A stretch of DNA of 24,708 bases from NCBI GenBank assembly GCA_943704495.1, contig CALSCR010001058.1:1-24708 (forward strand), in the 5' to 3' direction. The notes beneath the pieces are model-generated. The model was not told where the DNA came from and ran no database searches. It saw only the letters and a list, made by a program, of their open reading frames with translations. The stretch is from Pigoraptor chileana. Its lineage: Eukaryota; Opisthokonta; Filasterea. Of this stretch, positions 11,457 to 21,692 are shown piece by piece; position 1 is the stretch's first letter; the number at the start of each line of letters is the position of its first letter. The translations under genes and the position numbers were made by a program.

Positions 11457-13852
11457 ATCTGACGATGCTTTGCCAGACCAAGACGTTCTAAATCAATTCA
11501 TGGGCCAACTGGCTCTGCTCGCAAGGGACAAGAAGCAGGCGAAGGGCTTCGTGGACTCCCAGTGGTTGGAAGACTGGATGACAAACAACGGAACTATGCC
11601 TGCCGTTGCTGAGCACTTGTATCATACGTACATTTGTGATGCCCTCGCCACCAGAGACGACCCCACTCAGATGCTGCGAAAGAAGCGGGGCGCCAAGCAG
11701 GAGCGTGGACGTGGAGAGTCACTGACACCGCAGCAGATGCCGCTGTCGTCCCTTATCGACAATGGTCTTTCACTGAAAGAGAAGGCAGACATTCTGCTCT
11801 TATTCTGTCGGCGTGTCGCGGCATGTAACCGCGTGGCAGGCAACGGTGAGTGCAATGACGGAAACGTGGATGACGGGGACACGGACGGGGATAGTGCCGC
11901 AAATGAGAAAGTAAATGGATACGGCTTGTCGACTCGTACAAACAGCAACAGCGATAACGACGACACATCCGTCGACGAATGCGAGAAAGATGAGCACGAA
12001 GGAGTGCGACCCGCAGCCGGCGATGCGCTCGTGGACGCCATCTTTCTGCCTGAATGGACAAAGGCCTTCGCGGCTGTGAAGGCACACATCATTGCATACT
12101 TGTGAGTAGCGTGTTTGTTGTTGTGCATCTTCATGATCCGTTCATTTCGGCGCCACACAAACCGTGCACTGTGCGTCTTAAAGAAGGCGCGTCTCCTCAC
12201 AATCCCCCTTTCCTTGTCCTACTTTGCATGTTCCGCTCGTTTGCAGGACGCTGGGGGGCGATGCAGAAATGCAGCATCTTGTCGACGACTTCAAGGCTGC
12301 GCTTAGCCACGCGCAACCGCGGGCGGCCGTGCACAGCTGTGCCAATCGAAACCACAAGTACGGCTTCGTGTTTCAGAACATTAAGTTTGAGTCACGCCTG
12401 TTCGGCGCAGCTGGGGCAGTGTTCAGCATCGCGCTTCTGCAGCTGAGTGCCGTGGTGGGCGCGACGACAAAGTGCGTGACGAGTGTGATCAAAATGGTTG
12501 AGCAGGCGAGGAACACTAAGAAGGATCTGGGCTCCGCTATGGAGGAAGTGCTTCTCAATGCGTTCACGAATGCGCGCAACGCCGCCGATAGCGAGACTGC
12601 GAAACGTAAGCGTTGCAGTAGTGATGGTGATTGCCAGGACGGCGGGTCGATGGACCGAAAGCGCCCAAAGGCATCGTCAAAGGGGCGTAAGGACCCCGCA
12701 CGCACTGCGGGTACGTGTGTGGGTAGCCTCAACGATGCCGAGTACTGGAAGACGCGTGGAGGAGCACTCAGCCAGGCTGGGTTCAAGCGCACGCCTGAGG
12801 CAAAGGCCTCTGTGTGCCCCTTGTGCTGCTCGTGCCTGTGCGATCCCCGCCACGCACGCCACTCTGTCAAGGGCCTTCAGATTGCCCTCCTGTTTCTGAT
12901 GGAAACAAATCCCACATTTTGCAAGCTTGCATCTCGAGTGCTTGCCGCGTATGTGCTAGTTTTTCCGGCGCGCGCGAGTCGCTTTGTCCTGGCGACCTTT
13001 CGCAACTACGTGTCTGGTGTGCGTCGCCGCGAAGACTTGCAATTTATTGTGCAGGTGCGTTTGATGTTTGTGATTTCTTCAGCCAGCAGTCCCGGTTTTT
13101 CACACACCCCACCACCATCATCTCTCTCCCTCTTATTCTCTCTCTCTTATGGAGTGTGGAGACCATGGGCACAGCGCCTAAGACACTGCCGACTTGAATC
13201 CGACATCTCTCTTGTGGAGTCCATGGGATTGTCACACCATCGAAGTGAATCATGCGTCTGTTCTATGGGCATAGCACCTACTGTATCAACTTGAACTCAG
13301 CGGCCTCGTTCTGTGGTTGGATGGTGTGGATGGTGTGCCGCACTCTCACTCTCATTCTCACCCGCACGGACCCGCCGATACTGTGGATGTTGCCTAATAT
13401 AGCTTGTTGAGAGACTGTACTGCTGTATGTGTAACGTGCGGTCAACGCTCACATCACTTACTCGGATTGTCCGTTTCTATTTTATCCGCCCGTTGCAGCT
13501 GGGCACGTGCGCCATGGATGAAACATCGCCGACTGCCATGGATGGCCCTGTGCCCGCGGCCGTCGCAACCCCGGCGCCCATTCGCATTCCAGCGACACCC
13601 GCCACCACCTGGACAACTCCCGCCACTCCTGACGACGCTGGTCATGTTTTACAATACCTGACCGCCGACGACGTCGACCACTACTTGGGCTGTGCCGCAC
13701 CTCAGCAGTCGCCTTTGGACGTTCCGAACGGCATGGACTTCACTCAGTGTGAAGAAACCGGACTGGTCGACTACGGCAACGGCGACGACACGAATGTTGA
13801 CGCGACCGGACGGCAATGCAACGGCACTTTGATGCGTTTGATCCCACAGTGA
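11457..13852 (+). CDS. Unrecognised large protein (gene M), three exons seen, start unresolved
   Basis: Exons 11457-12101, 12247-13054 and 13499-13852 join in frame to give about 601 residues to a TGA at 13850-13852. Donors are GTGAGT and GTGCGT; acceptors are GTTTGCAG and CGTTGCAG. I do not recognise the family. The order of parts is: a helical N-terminal region (QFMGQLALLARDKKQAKG, HLYHTYICDAL); an Asp/Asn-rich low-complexity spacer (about 11842-12010); a hydrophobic stretch RLFGAAGAVFSIALLQLSAV; basic clusters KRKR and KRPKASSKGRK that could be nuclear signals; a cysteine cluster CPLCCSCLC (near 12815-12842); a second helical hydrophobic region ending before the last intron; and a Pro/Thr-rich then acidic tail. 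Exon 1 is missing because the first exon opens at an acceptor with one leftover base. The first internal ATG (11500) has a weak context. The last intron carries a repeat shared with gene B. It is real by its coding signature and consistent splicing; the function is unknown. Confidence 0.75.
13150..13300 (+). repeat. Intronic repeat with diverged TGGAGTCCATGGGCACAG units, copy 1
   Basis: It lies in the last intron of gene M, right after a CT-rich tract. About three diverged units are visible, anchored on CATGGG-like cores at 13165, 13223 and 13265. Unit 1 shares 18 identical bases (13163-13180), one mismatch and seven more identical bases with the repeat in intron 2 of gene B (from 20456). Confidence 0.7.
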
Positions 13853-14216
13853 TGTGGCATTACTCTAGCTCATCTTGCCATGCCATTTGCCCGTCGGTTT
13901 GCCCAGTCAACCTTTTGAGTGTATCTTTTTTATACTTTTCTTTGGTTTTGTCAGTAAATCATAACTTTTTAATCGCTGAGTTTTGGCAAATAACTCCTTT
14001 CGTTTTTTGTTGTTTGTTTCTCACTCTTTGAGCCGCACGCCACTGACTTTCCCTGTGGTACAGTATGGGGCAGATGCAATGCCCTACAGTACCAGCAGCC
14101 CGTCTGTTGTCGTGTTTTTTTTCTACTACCCAATTTGTTTTTTTGTGTTCCAATTGCTCAGTCGGGTGCGAGTATAATAGTCTGCGATTTTGTTGATCAG
14201 CGGCACTGTGATGATC

Positions 14217-14222
14217 AATAAA
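14217..14222 (+). terminator. Candidate poly(A) signal AATAAA for gene M
   Basis: AATAAA lies 365 bases after the gene M stop, at the end of a T-rich 3' region and just before the base composition changes. It is the first such hexamer I see downstream on this strand. A hexamer alone is weak evidence. Confidence 0.35.
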
Positions 14223-14280
14223 TACTCCAATCACTCCATCCCTCCGGCGTGTATTATACCGGACCGGGGTGTATACTGTC

Positions 14281-16440
14281 GGCACAGTCGGCATGCTTGG
14301 CCGTTCACTCAGACTCAGTCTGTGTTTCCGAAGAGTCAGTTGCAGAACGGCTGACTAGAGATCAGTGGCAAAATGAAACTGCCCGCGTGGAAATCAGTTG
14401 AAGCAGAATTAATTGGAGGCGTCGGTCTGTTCAGTCTCACTTTGACCAGCCGGCTCAAGGGCAGTGGTCCGTCCGTCGCTTACGTTGTCTCAGCTACGGG
14501 TCCCCGCAAGTCTAATCGTTCCGGGCCGAGTCACATGAGTGGTCAGCACGGCACTGCCGATCTGAACTCAGCTGTATGCCGGTACTGACGTCTGCGGTCC
14601 AGTACCGTGCGCAGATATTATACGCTGATATATCCACTGCAGCCGTGAGATGGATTCGGCACCTGGCCAACGGCCAAGCCCGGGGCGCGCAGTAGTCATA
14701 CAGCGCTGCCCGAATCAATGTCACAGCTGACTGACGGCGGTTACTGCGACTGAACGGTCAGCTGCTGTACCCAGTCGGGTGCCACTGAGCCGCCAGCCGA
14801 GTGAGCCGATCAGTCCGTGTGGTTAGTTGCAGTCGAGTTCTGGGCCGCCGACGGCGTCTCTATTCAAATTCAGTCATCAGACCGGAGTCTAATCTTAATT
14901 GCGGGTTTGGGACCGTGACTGAGTCGAAGCTTACTATTCACTGAGTAATACTAGTCGGCGGATTGACTGACGGATCCGCGGTTTATTAATATGTAAATCA
15001 TGCGGCGATGACGGTGACTGCCGGACCGGCCCACTGCACTGACCGGCCGCCATGTCACTGATGACTTGCTGGCGCATGGCCTGAGGCTAGTCGGCGCACG
15101 CCGAGCTGCGGAGGCTTTGCCTATCGTCATTCTTCCGTCATGCCGGCACTGCCGGGCCGCCGCCGGCCGGATGCAGCCCCGGCCACTCCCGAAAGTGCAA
15201 CCGTATTCCGTACCCGGCTCGCCAGAGATTTACTGATTATGGTTTATATAACTACTATAACACCAGGGGTACTCAGACGGATCCCTGATAATATAGGTAC
15301 TTCTTCAGTATTATATGAACTATCGCTGCTACTTCAGTTATCATTGCATTGCCCGACCGGCGGCCGGCCGGCCGGGCGGCCATCCGCTGACGCATATGGC
15401 CAGGGCTGCAGACGACGGCTGACGGAGTCGACTGGGTCCGACGGCTGATGTTCCGCGGTTGACGCGCCACCAACTGGACAACAGTGGACGGTAATTAAGT
15501 GATGCTGTGTCAATGATAGAGCAGCACTGCATGCGGTGGTATGATAAACAAAATCTAAACGATCATATCGCTGTGGCGGCAGAAGGCGGCTGCTCGGTCC
15601 TCGCCGCAGTACGGCATGCCCGCCGACCCCGGCCGCCGGCTCCGCTAAGAGACGGTGTGAAGACGGCGCACAGCAAGCCTAGGTCGGACTTACTGGCCCC
15701 CCGATGTCGCAACGATTACCTCCGGAACTGCCGCCGCCGGCACTGAGATACCGACAGTACCCGACTGTCCCAATGCAGTAGAACCACAATATCAGTCGCG
15801 GCCGGGCCTATAAGTCCGCAGTGCTGACCAGCGTCACCGACGGGACGGTCACCACTGCCATGTACATTTTAATTTACTGAGCCGCAGTCATGGGCACTTG
15901 CACGCCCGCGCAGCAACTATTCAGTTCACGATCTTGAGCAACAGTCCGCAAACTTAAGACGGTCCCATCGATTCCGTCGAGCACTGAACTCATGACACCA
16001 GACAATACTGCAGCTGGGGGGACCACGGCTTCCATTGACGGTGCAAGTTCTGTATTACCACCGCGGTCGATGGCACTGTCACGTTCAATTCAGTGTGGGG
16101 AGGTAACGTTGCGGCATGACCACCGCAGGGCTGCCGACCCAGTGCGGTCCGTCTCCGGGATGACACGGCCGCCGCGGCGCCGCCAATTCGGTCGCCAGTG
16201 TGGCGAGTACAAAATTAAGACCTGGAGTCTGGGCTATCTTGGTCAGCTCAGTGGCCAAATCACGGCAGCCGAGAGTGCCGGTACGTTCCGCCAATTGACG
16301 GCTGCGATTGAATAAACTCGGCAGCTCCGACTAGACACGGCTGGCAGTTGCATCACTGCGTTGATCTACACTGTTCCGAACTGACAGTAGTTCAATGAAA
16401 ACCGTGTCAGTGGTTTCGGAACTGAGCCCCAATTTCGTGA
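14281..16440. other. Gene-free block dense in CAGT/ACTG and CGG/CCG words
   Basis: No frame longer than 107 codons and no similarity to any protein I know. The tetramer CAGT and its reverse complement ACTG recur throughout, embedded in GC-rich words such as GCCGG, CGGCC and TGACTG. By hand I count about 13 CAGT in the first 600 bases, where two or three are expected. Long homopolymers, common elsewhere in the window, are scarce. The enrichment is strand-symmetric and not a simple tandem array. The block lies between the 3' end of gene M and gene B. It could be decayed repeat DNA or a regulatory region; the sequence alone does not decide. Confidence 0.6.
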
Positions 16441-17174
16441 AAGCGTGTCTGTCCCGAGCGCTGTGCATGGTGCTCCCAATTGGGGAATAACAATCCGCAA
16501 CGAGGCGGATATTGTCGGGGCTTGGGACACAGTCTACGGGCCCACACATCACTGGATGGTGTATGGAGGCCGCAAAACTGAGTTGAGTTCAGTCAACGCC
16601 GCCCATAAAATGACCGAAGCACGGCAACGTGCATCAGTGGTGGTGTGGAAAGACGCACAGCCCATGCAAAGTGTCCTACTAAATGGAACGACCGATCGCC
16701 GATCGATGTGGAAAAACCCCCGAAGCCGAATCCATTTCGGGAGTTTATGAATAGATGCACCCGACATTGGAAGGAGTTTCACTGCACATGTCACATTTCT
16801 CGCTCAAATGGTGTAAAGTATGACACTTTGGCCGATCTTGTTAAACAACCACACTGAGGGAAACGCAAAATGAGAAGACAAACAATGGGCGATATTAGGA
16901 TGGCCCATGCCACAGTATGAAAACGACTATGACATACGGACCCAGACTAAATGACGCGGAAAATTAAAAAATAATAAAATTAAGATGTGGATTCGATGAT
17001 TATTACATCACCGTCATTTTCATTAATATTTCGTGTATTTTTCTAGTTTTTTTAGTTTTTTTGTTTTTTCAGTGTGACAGAAAATTCAAACAATTGCCTC
17101 AGTACCAATCAATAAAACCAAAATAATTGAAATAAAATTTCACAACAAATTTTTAATTATTTTATATCCTATTA

Positions 17175-17197
17175 TTTTGGGTTTTTTCAACCCAAAA
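17175..17197. repeat. 9-bp stem, 5-nt loop hairpin at the edge of the AT-rich island
   Basis: TTTTGGGTT (17175-17183) and AACCCAAAA (17189-17197) form a perfect stem around a five-base loop, followed by an A-run. Its place at the border between AT-rich and GC-rich DNA may mark the end of an insertion, but it could also be chance in low-complexity sequence. Confidence 0.6.
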
Positions 17198-17410
17198 AAA
17201 AACCAAAAAACAACCACGCCATGACATGGTTTATTCGCGGGCACAAATCGGAGTCCGCGTGACCCATTGATGCGACTGACGGCAGCGGCGCACTATGACA
17301 TATATGAGGACCCCTTCTCCCCCTGCACGACGCCCCCACCGTAGTCCATGTGCGAGTGCGACGGGTGTCGGCGGTTGTATTCTGCCGCAGGCCGTTGCAT
17401 TGCCGCCCGA

Positions 17411-17451
17411 TTGGCAGTTGATGCATTTTGACCAACAGCATCAACTGCCAA
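17411..17451. repeat. 14-bp perfect stem hairpin with a 13-nt loop
   Basis: TTGGCAGTTGATGC (17411-17424) is the exact reverse complement of 17438-17451. The stem has mixed base composition, so low complexity does not explain it. It could be a structured RNA precursor, a binding palindrome or a short foldback element. No flanking duplication is seen. Confidence 0.75.
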
Positions 17452-18913
17452 AACGCACCCACCCCATTATAATTGTCCTCGAATTGTCGCCGATACGCAA
17501 ATTGTCGAAAGTCTCAGGTAAGAAGTCGTTGTAAAGTGTCCAGCCGTGCCGATAATGCCGCATTTACCGCCGTGTGGTATGCACGGTATCCGCCCTCAAT
17601 CGGAGTCGGCGTCACAACATATGATAACCGGTCGCTATTTCTACATACGGACAATTATTAATCCCGTTGCAGTTGCTCTTAACAAGGCAGCACCTGTGAC
17701 GCGTGGACTCTACGGTTTGTGTGGACGGGTGAGTTTGTTGTGGGTCACGAAATTGATTTTCCACCCTTCGGAATGAGTTCATGAGAAACTGCTCGTCTGG
17801 TTTTGCTCGTGCGTGAACCCGATGCCCTCTGCATCAAGTCCACGAAGCATTCCCCGCATTCTGTCGGAAGTTCCTGCAGAGGCAGATGTTGTGGGTAGAA
17901 ACTGTTGGATTAGGGAGCGTGGGGGTATCAATATGGCAGTTCATCACGGCGCTGCCGGCAGCCCCTGTTCATGGTCCGGTATGCATATCAAGCCACCGTT
18001 ACTGACAACGAAGTCGGGTTTTGGGATTGATACATTGCTTCTGCGATAGGTGTGGTTGACTGTGGCCGGTTGTCACACTCCAGTCCGATAGATAGAATCC
18101 GAGCGAATGTTTGCAGCGGGGTCATCTTTTATCGCTTTCTCAGTGCTGAGTGTTGGTTGATCGACGGCGCTGCTGGCACTGCCATTGTAGCCTTCGTAAT
18201 CTGCCGCAGCGCCCTGTCGTTAGTACTAGAGTGCGCTGCCCTTGTTCCTTCGAACTAGGAAATGTCGACACTTATGGAGTGCCGCATTCGCTCAATTGAA
18301 CTAATTAGTGCTGTCAACGTAATCATACTGTCATCAGATGCCCTTTTGATAACTGACATAACAGCACCTGTCTCCTCTCCATTTCAGGAACGGCTCATTT
18401 GTCTGCTGATAACAACCATCAGCAACTTAACCGCCAGCCTGTCGGCACTGAGCATTCGCGGGTGATGAGATAGTGAGGTCAGCAACCACGGCAACAACTT
18501 ACGCGGCCGTCGACTGACTCGGACACAGCTTCCATTCGTGGGTGATGACATAAGGACTCTTCCACCTTACGACCATAGCTTTGAGCGTTCCGGGTCGACG
18601 AGCCTGTCGTTTGCATAGGTTTGGACTGTGTATGACGCCAAAGAGTCAGCCACTCATTTATGACACTGATAGCCAGTCTGCAACAACTCCGGCGAACATT
18701 TTTGTACTGGAACTTGCCCGCAAAAACGAACTCGGACGTGGCAAGCTGTTGGATCTGCACACCGAGCTTCGATCGGTCGGTGACTGCGCTGTTAGCCGTG
18801 CCGGACTACATTAACCGGTCGATCAGCTGATTGGCTCCATCGTCAGTTAGCGCCGTCTGGCGATACGACGCGCCTTCATTGACTGACCTACATTGCGTGC
18901 GTTTTGTGGAAGT

Positions 18914-21248
18914 ATGCGGGGTTCCGCTGGGATTTCACGGCACGACGCGTCCTGCGGCAGCACTATTAGTCCCGGGAAGGCTGACAACAATCACCACACA
19001 CTCTTGTCGCTGTCCTCGTCGGACGTGGTGCTGGGGGAGGAGGTTGCGACGGTTGAGGTTGACGGAGCAAGGGCTGCCATTGAAAATTGCACGGCCTGCA
19101 TCGACACCGAGGCCTTATTCGGCGCCAAAAAGGCAGCGAGAGAGGCACTCAACCAGATGGGCGTAACTGCGGCCGATGCGCCTATCAGCGGTGCACCCGT
19201 TTCACAGGACACAGACAGTGCAGCGCCGGGTATGTCATGACACTATAATTGCTTGGCAATTTGTGTCCGTGTTTGTCATCAGTGTTACCACTGGCAATTT
19301 AGATACCGATACCCGATCCATTTACCAACACTGCACCGTCGTTTGTTATTTTTTCCCCGCCTATTCCCGTCCGGTGTGTTTGTGATCACGTCCACCCATC
19401 TTGTATATATATACAGCCATATGCACAACGGCCGACAGTGTTCAAGAGGGCGCAGTAACAATACCACAACTTCTCTCTCCCGGCTCGGCAACCGAACGCG
19501 GGCACCAATACTTGGAGTCGGACACAAAATGCGCCGCCGTAAAAAGTGTGGACCTTGAATCGGAGAGGCCTGCAGATTCCGAGAGTGACGGCCGGCGGGA
19601 GCAAGCGGCGTCCATGCTACGCCGGCTGAGCGAATCCCCGGGGGCCACTATAAATAGCAGTGCTGCCATCGATGACCACGCCGCCGCAATTGCATTGGTG
19701 GAGCATGCGGACAATTCGACTCCCTCCGTTGTAACACCCGCTGTATACGTAACGCACGGGGCGGACGGCGTGGATGGCGTGGACGAACCCTCGTCTCTAC
19801 ATCCCAACGCTGGCATTGCCGTAACAACGGGGGCGATGGGTGCCGGGAATGCCTCCACAATACGGCCAATTCGCACCCTGAAGCTTGCATCCGGGCGTTA
19901 CTCGCCGATGGCTGTGGGACCTGCAACAACAACTGCAACAGCAGCAACAACCACAATAGCGGTTGCGGAATCGCCGTCATCTGCCCCTGCCGAAGACACA
20001 ATCGATGAGGGCGAGCGTCCCTTCAACTGCGATCGGTGCCGGCGCTCTTTCAAGCTGAAGCACCACCTGGCTCGCCACGTAAAAAGCCCTTATGCGTGCA
20101 CTTTCAGCCTCGCAATGGCCACCGGCACGAGCCTTGAGGAGGCAAAGCGAATGCGTGACGCGGCTATTGGTATGGCGGCGTCTGGAAAGCGTGCGGGGGA
20201 TGCCCGTGCGGCGGCAGCCGCGGCACTTTTGGGGGCGCAAATTGCCCCGGGACGACAGGGTCCAGATGGTCACGTGGTGGGAGTGGGGCGGGCAGGACAG
20301 TATGACGCGCAATCACGTGAGGCGGGCCCGTTCAAGGGCATGCAGCAGTGGGACCCATCCGGGAGGTCAGTGTTTTATCATTGCGCGCAAATGCCTGACA
20401 CAATACGCGCACACACACACACACACACTCTCTCTCTCTCTCTCTCTTGTGGAGTCCATGGGCACAGCGCCTATGACACTGACTTGGATCCTACATCTCT
20501 CTCTCTCTCGCTTGGAGTCGACGGACTTGTGCCTGATTCGTTTGGAGTCTAAATGAAGGCCTGTCGCCTGTATGTGTGTCTTTTTGACTCTTTACTACTC
20601 TTTCTGTCACACTCACATGCTGAAGTCATGGGCTTACTGTATGCATTCGGCGTTTTTTGGGTGCTGAAGGTCACACACACACTCATTCTTACTCATTCTT
20701 ACTCATTTTTTTACAAAACAAATATGCGAAGGTCCATGATGGACCCGTACGGCCGAATGGCGGCCGAGCAGCAGGCAATGTGGCACTACCACGGCGGCGG
20801 GTATGGGTACAACCCTTCCGTGCATATCGGCCAGATGCACCCAGGCAGCATGCACCCCCCTCACATGTCCGGCGCCATTCCCTCGACGTACGCGCAGCAG
20901 CACAGCATGCATCAGTTGCACCACGGCTACGCATCCGGAGGCATGCAGCGGCCGGCACAGGGCGGACTGTCGGCGTCGGCATCAGCAGTGGCGTTCCAAT
21001 CGCATGGAGCGTATGCTGGGTACAGTCCGTATGGTCGTCCGTATCCAATGACATCGGACGGATATCCCATGATGCAGCAACAATATCAGCAGCAGCACCC
21101 AGGATCAATGCGTGCGAGTGACGGATTGAGTGAGACGGACTTGGCGAGAAGTACAAACTCGCATGCGTCGGCTGGGTCTGCGGTGGGCGATGCTGTTGGA
21201 GTGTCGGAAGGGGGGGATCAAGGCCTGGATGGAAGTGACAGCGATAGA

Positions 21249-21284
<36 letters not shown>

Positions 21285-21289
21285 CAACG

Positions 21290-21322
<33 letters not shown>

Positions 21323-21692
21323 CCAGCAAATGCAGATGCAGCCTCGGATGGATGGCATGGGCATGGGAGTATCGCGATTCGCTCACAGCCAAAACGGCGT
21401 TTCGGATTCTCAGCGGTCGATGGGGTCGTATGTGCCTCCTTCGCAGTATTACTGGCCATATGCCAATGCACAGCAGCAACAGCAACAGCAACAGCAAGGC
21501 CAACAGGGACAAACTGCAGCAGTGAATCGCGAGAACACAACCCCTGTCGCCGATGTGTCAATGGTCCGTGCTGCGCCCGAGGGTGTGAATGGATACGCCG
21601 GAGCATATGCCCACCACTATGGGCCGTATCCGCCCGCAATGGGAGTCAGCGGTAACCCCGCGAATATTAATGTCAATGCGCAGTACCAGTAG
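18914..21692 (+). CDS. Gln-rich protein with one C2HC zinc finger (gene B), relative of gene A
   Basis: Exons 18914-19229, 19417-20365 and 20732-21692 give 741 residues in consistent phase. Donors are GTATGT and GTCAGT; acceptors are TATATACAG and the weaker TGCGAAG. One finger, C310-x2-C313-x12-H326-x6-C333, reads RSFKLKHHLARHVKSPYACT, nearly the same as finger 2 of gene A (RRFKHRHHLLRHIRSPYGCT). Upstream there is a Ser/Ala/Thr-rich region; after the finger comes an Ala-rich helix. The last exon is rich in Met, Gly, Tyr and His, with a CAG/CAA polyQ run from residue 595, a second Q run near 670, and the motif SQRSM also found in gene A. The last intron interrupts an Arg codon after Gly, in phase 2, exactly as in gene A. 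A nuclear regulator is inferred. The start at 18914 is uncertain: the frame is open a little further up and an extra 5' exon is possible. Intron 2 holds microsatellites and the shared repeat. Confidence 0.82.
20411..20446. repeat. Compound (AC)n(TC)n microsatellite in intron 2 of gene B
   Basis: An AC run passes directly into a TC run, which abuts the intronic repeat. The copy in gene M is likewise preceded by a CT-rich tract. Confidence 0.9.
20447..20535 (+). repeat. Intronic repeat with TGGAGTCCATGGGCACAG units, copy 2
   Basis: It lies in intron 2 of gene B. Two GGAGTC-anchored units are 63 bp apart (20451 and 20514), and a weaker trace lies near 20624 (AGTCATGGGC). CCATGGGCACAGCGCCTA at 20456-20473 is identical to 13163-13180 in the intron of gene M. 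The unit is followed by a CT run, as in gene M. Confidence 0.7.
20681..20710. repeat. Three 10-bp tandem units ACTCATTCTT in intron 2 of gene B
   Basis: Two exact and one altered copy lie head to tail just before the acceptor of the last exon, and provide its pyrimidine-rich tract. Confidence 0.85.

Larger units (their letters stand above)
16441..18913. other. Gene-free region upstream of zinc-finger gene B
   Basis: Short open frames of 60-101 codons occur, but none is recognisable or spliced convincingly. From about 16860 to 17215 there is an AT-rich island with T- and A-runs, clearly different from the GC-rich DNA on both sides. It ends in a small hairpin, and a longer hairpin follows at 17411-17451. 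CAGT/ACTG words remain common from 17400 to 18900, though less dense than in the block before. Upstream exons or the promoter of gene B may lie in the last part; I cannot place them. Confidence 0.45.

Noticed and set aside
14295-14679. 11-bp inverted repeat GCTTGGCCGTT / AACGGCCAAGC as element termini
   Set aside because: One such pair is expected by chance in a GC-rich block of this length, and no target duplication flanks it.
16445-16857. Short overlapping plus-strand frames (101 and 70 codons) as a possible gene remnant
   Set aside because: No motif can be named and no splice signals tie them together.
20689-21639. 316-codon minus-strand frame opposite the last exon of gene B
   Set aside because: Its poly-Val, poly-Ala and poly-Leu runs are the antisense of the CAG/CAA polyglutamine tracts of gene B.
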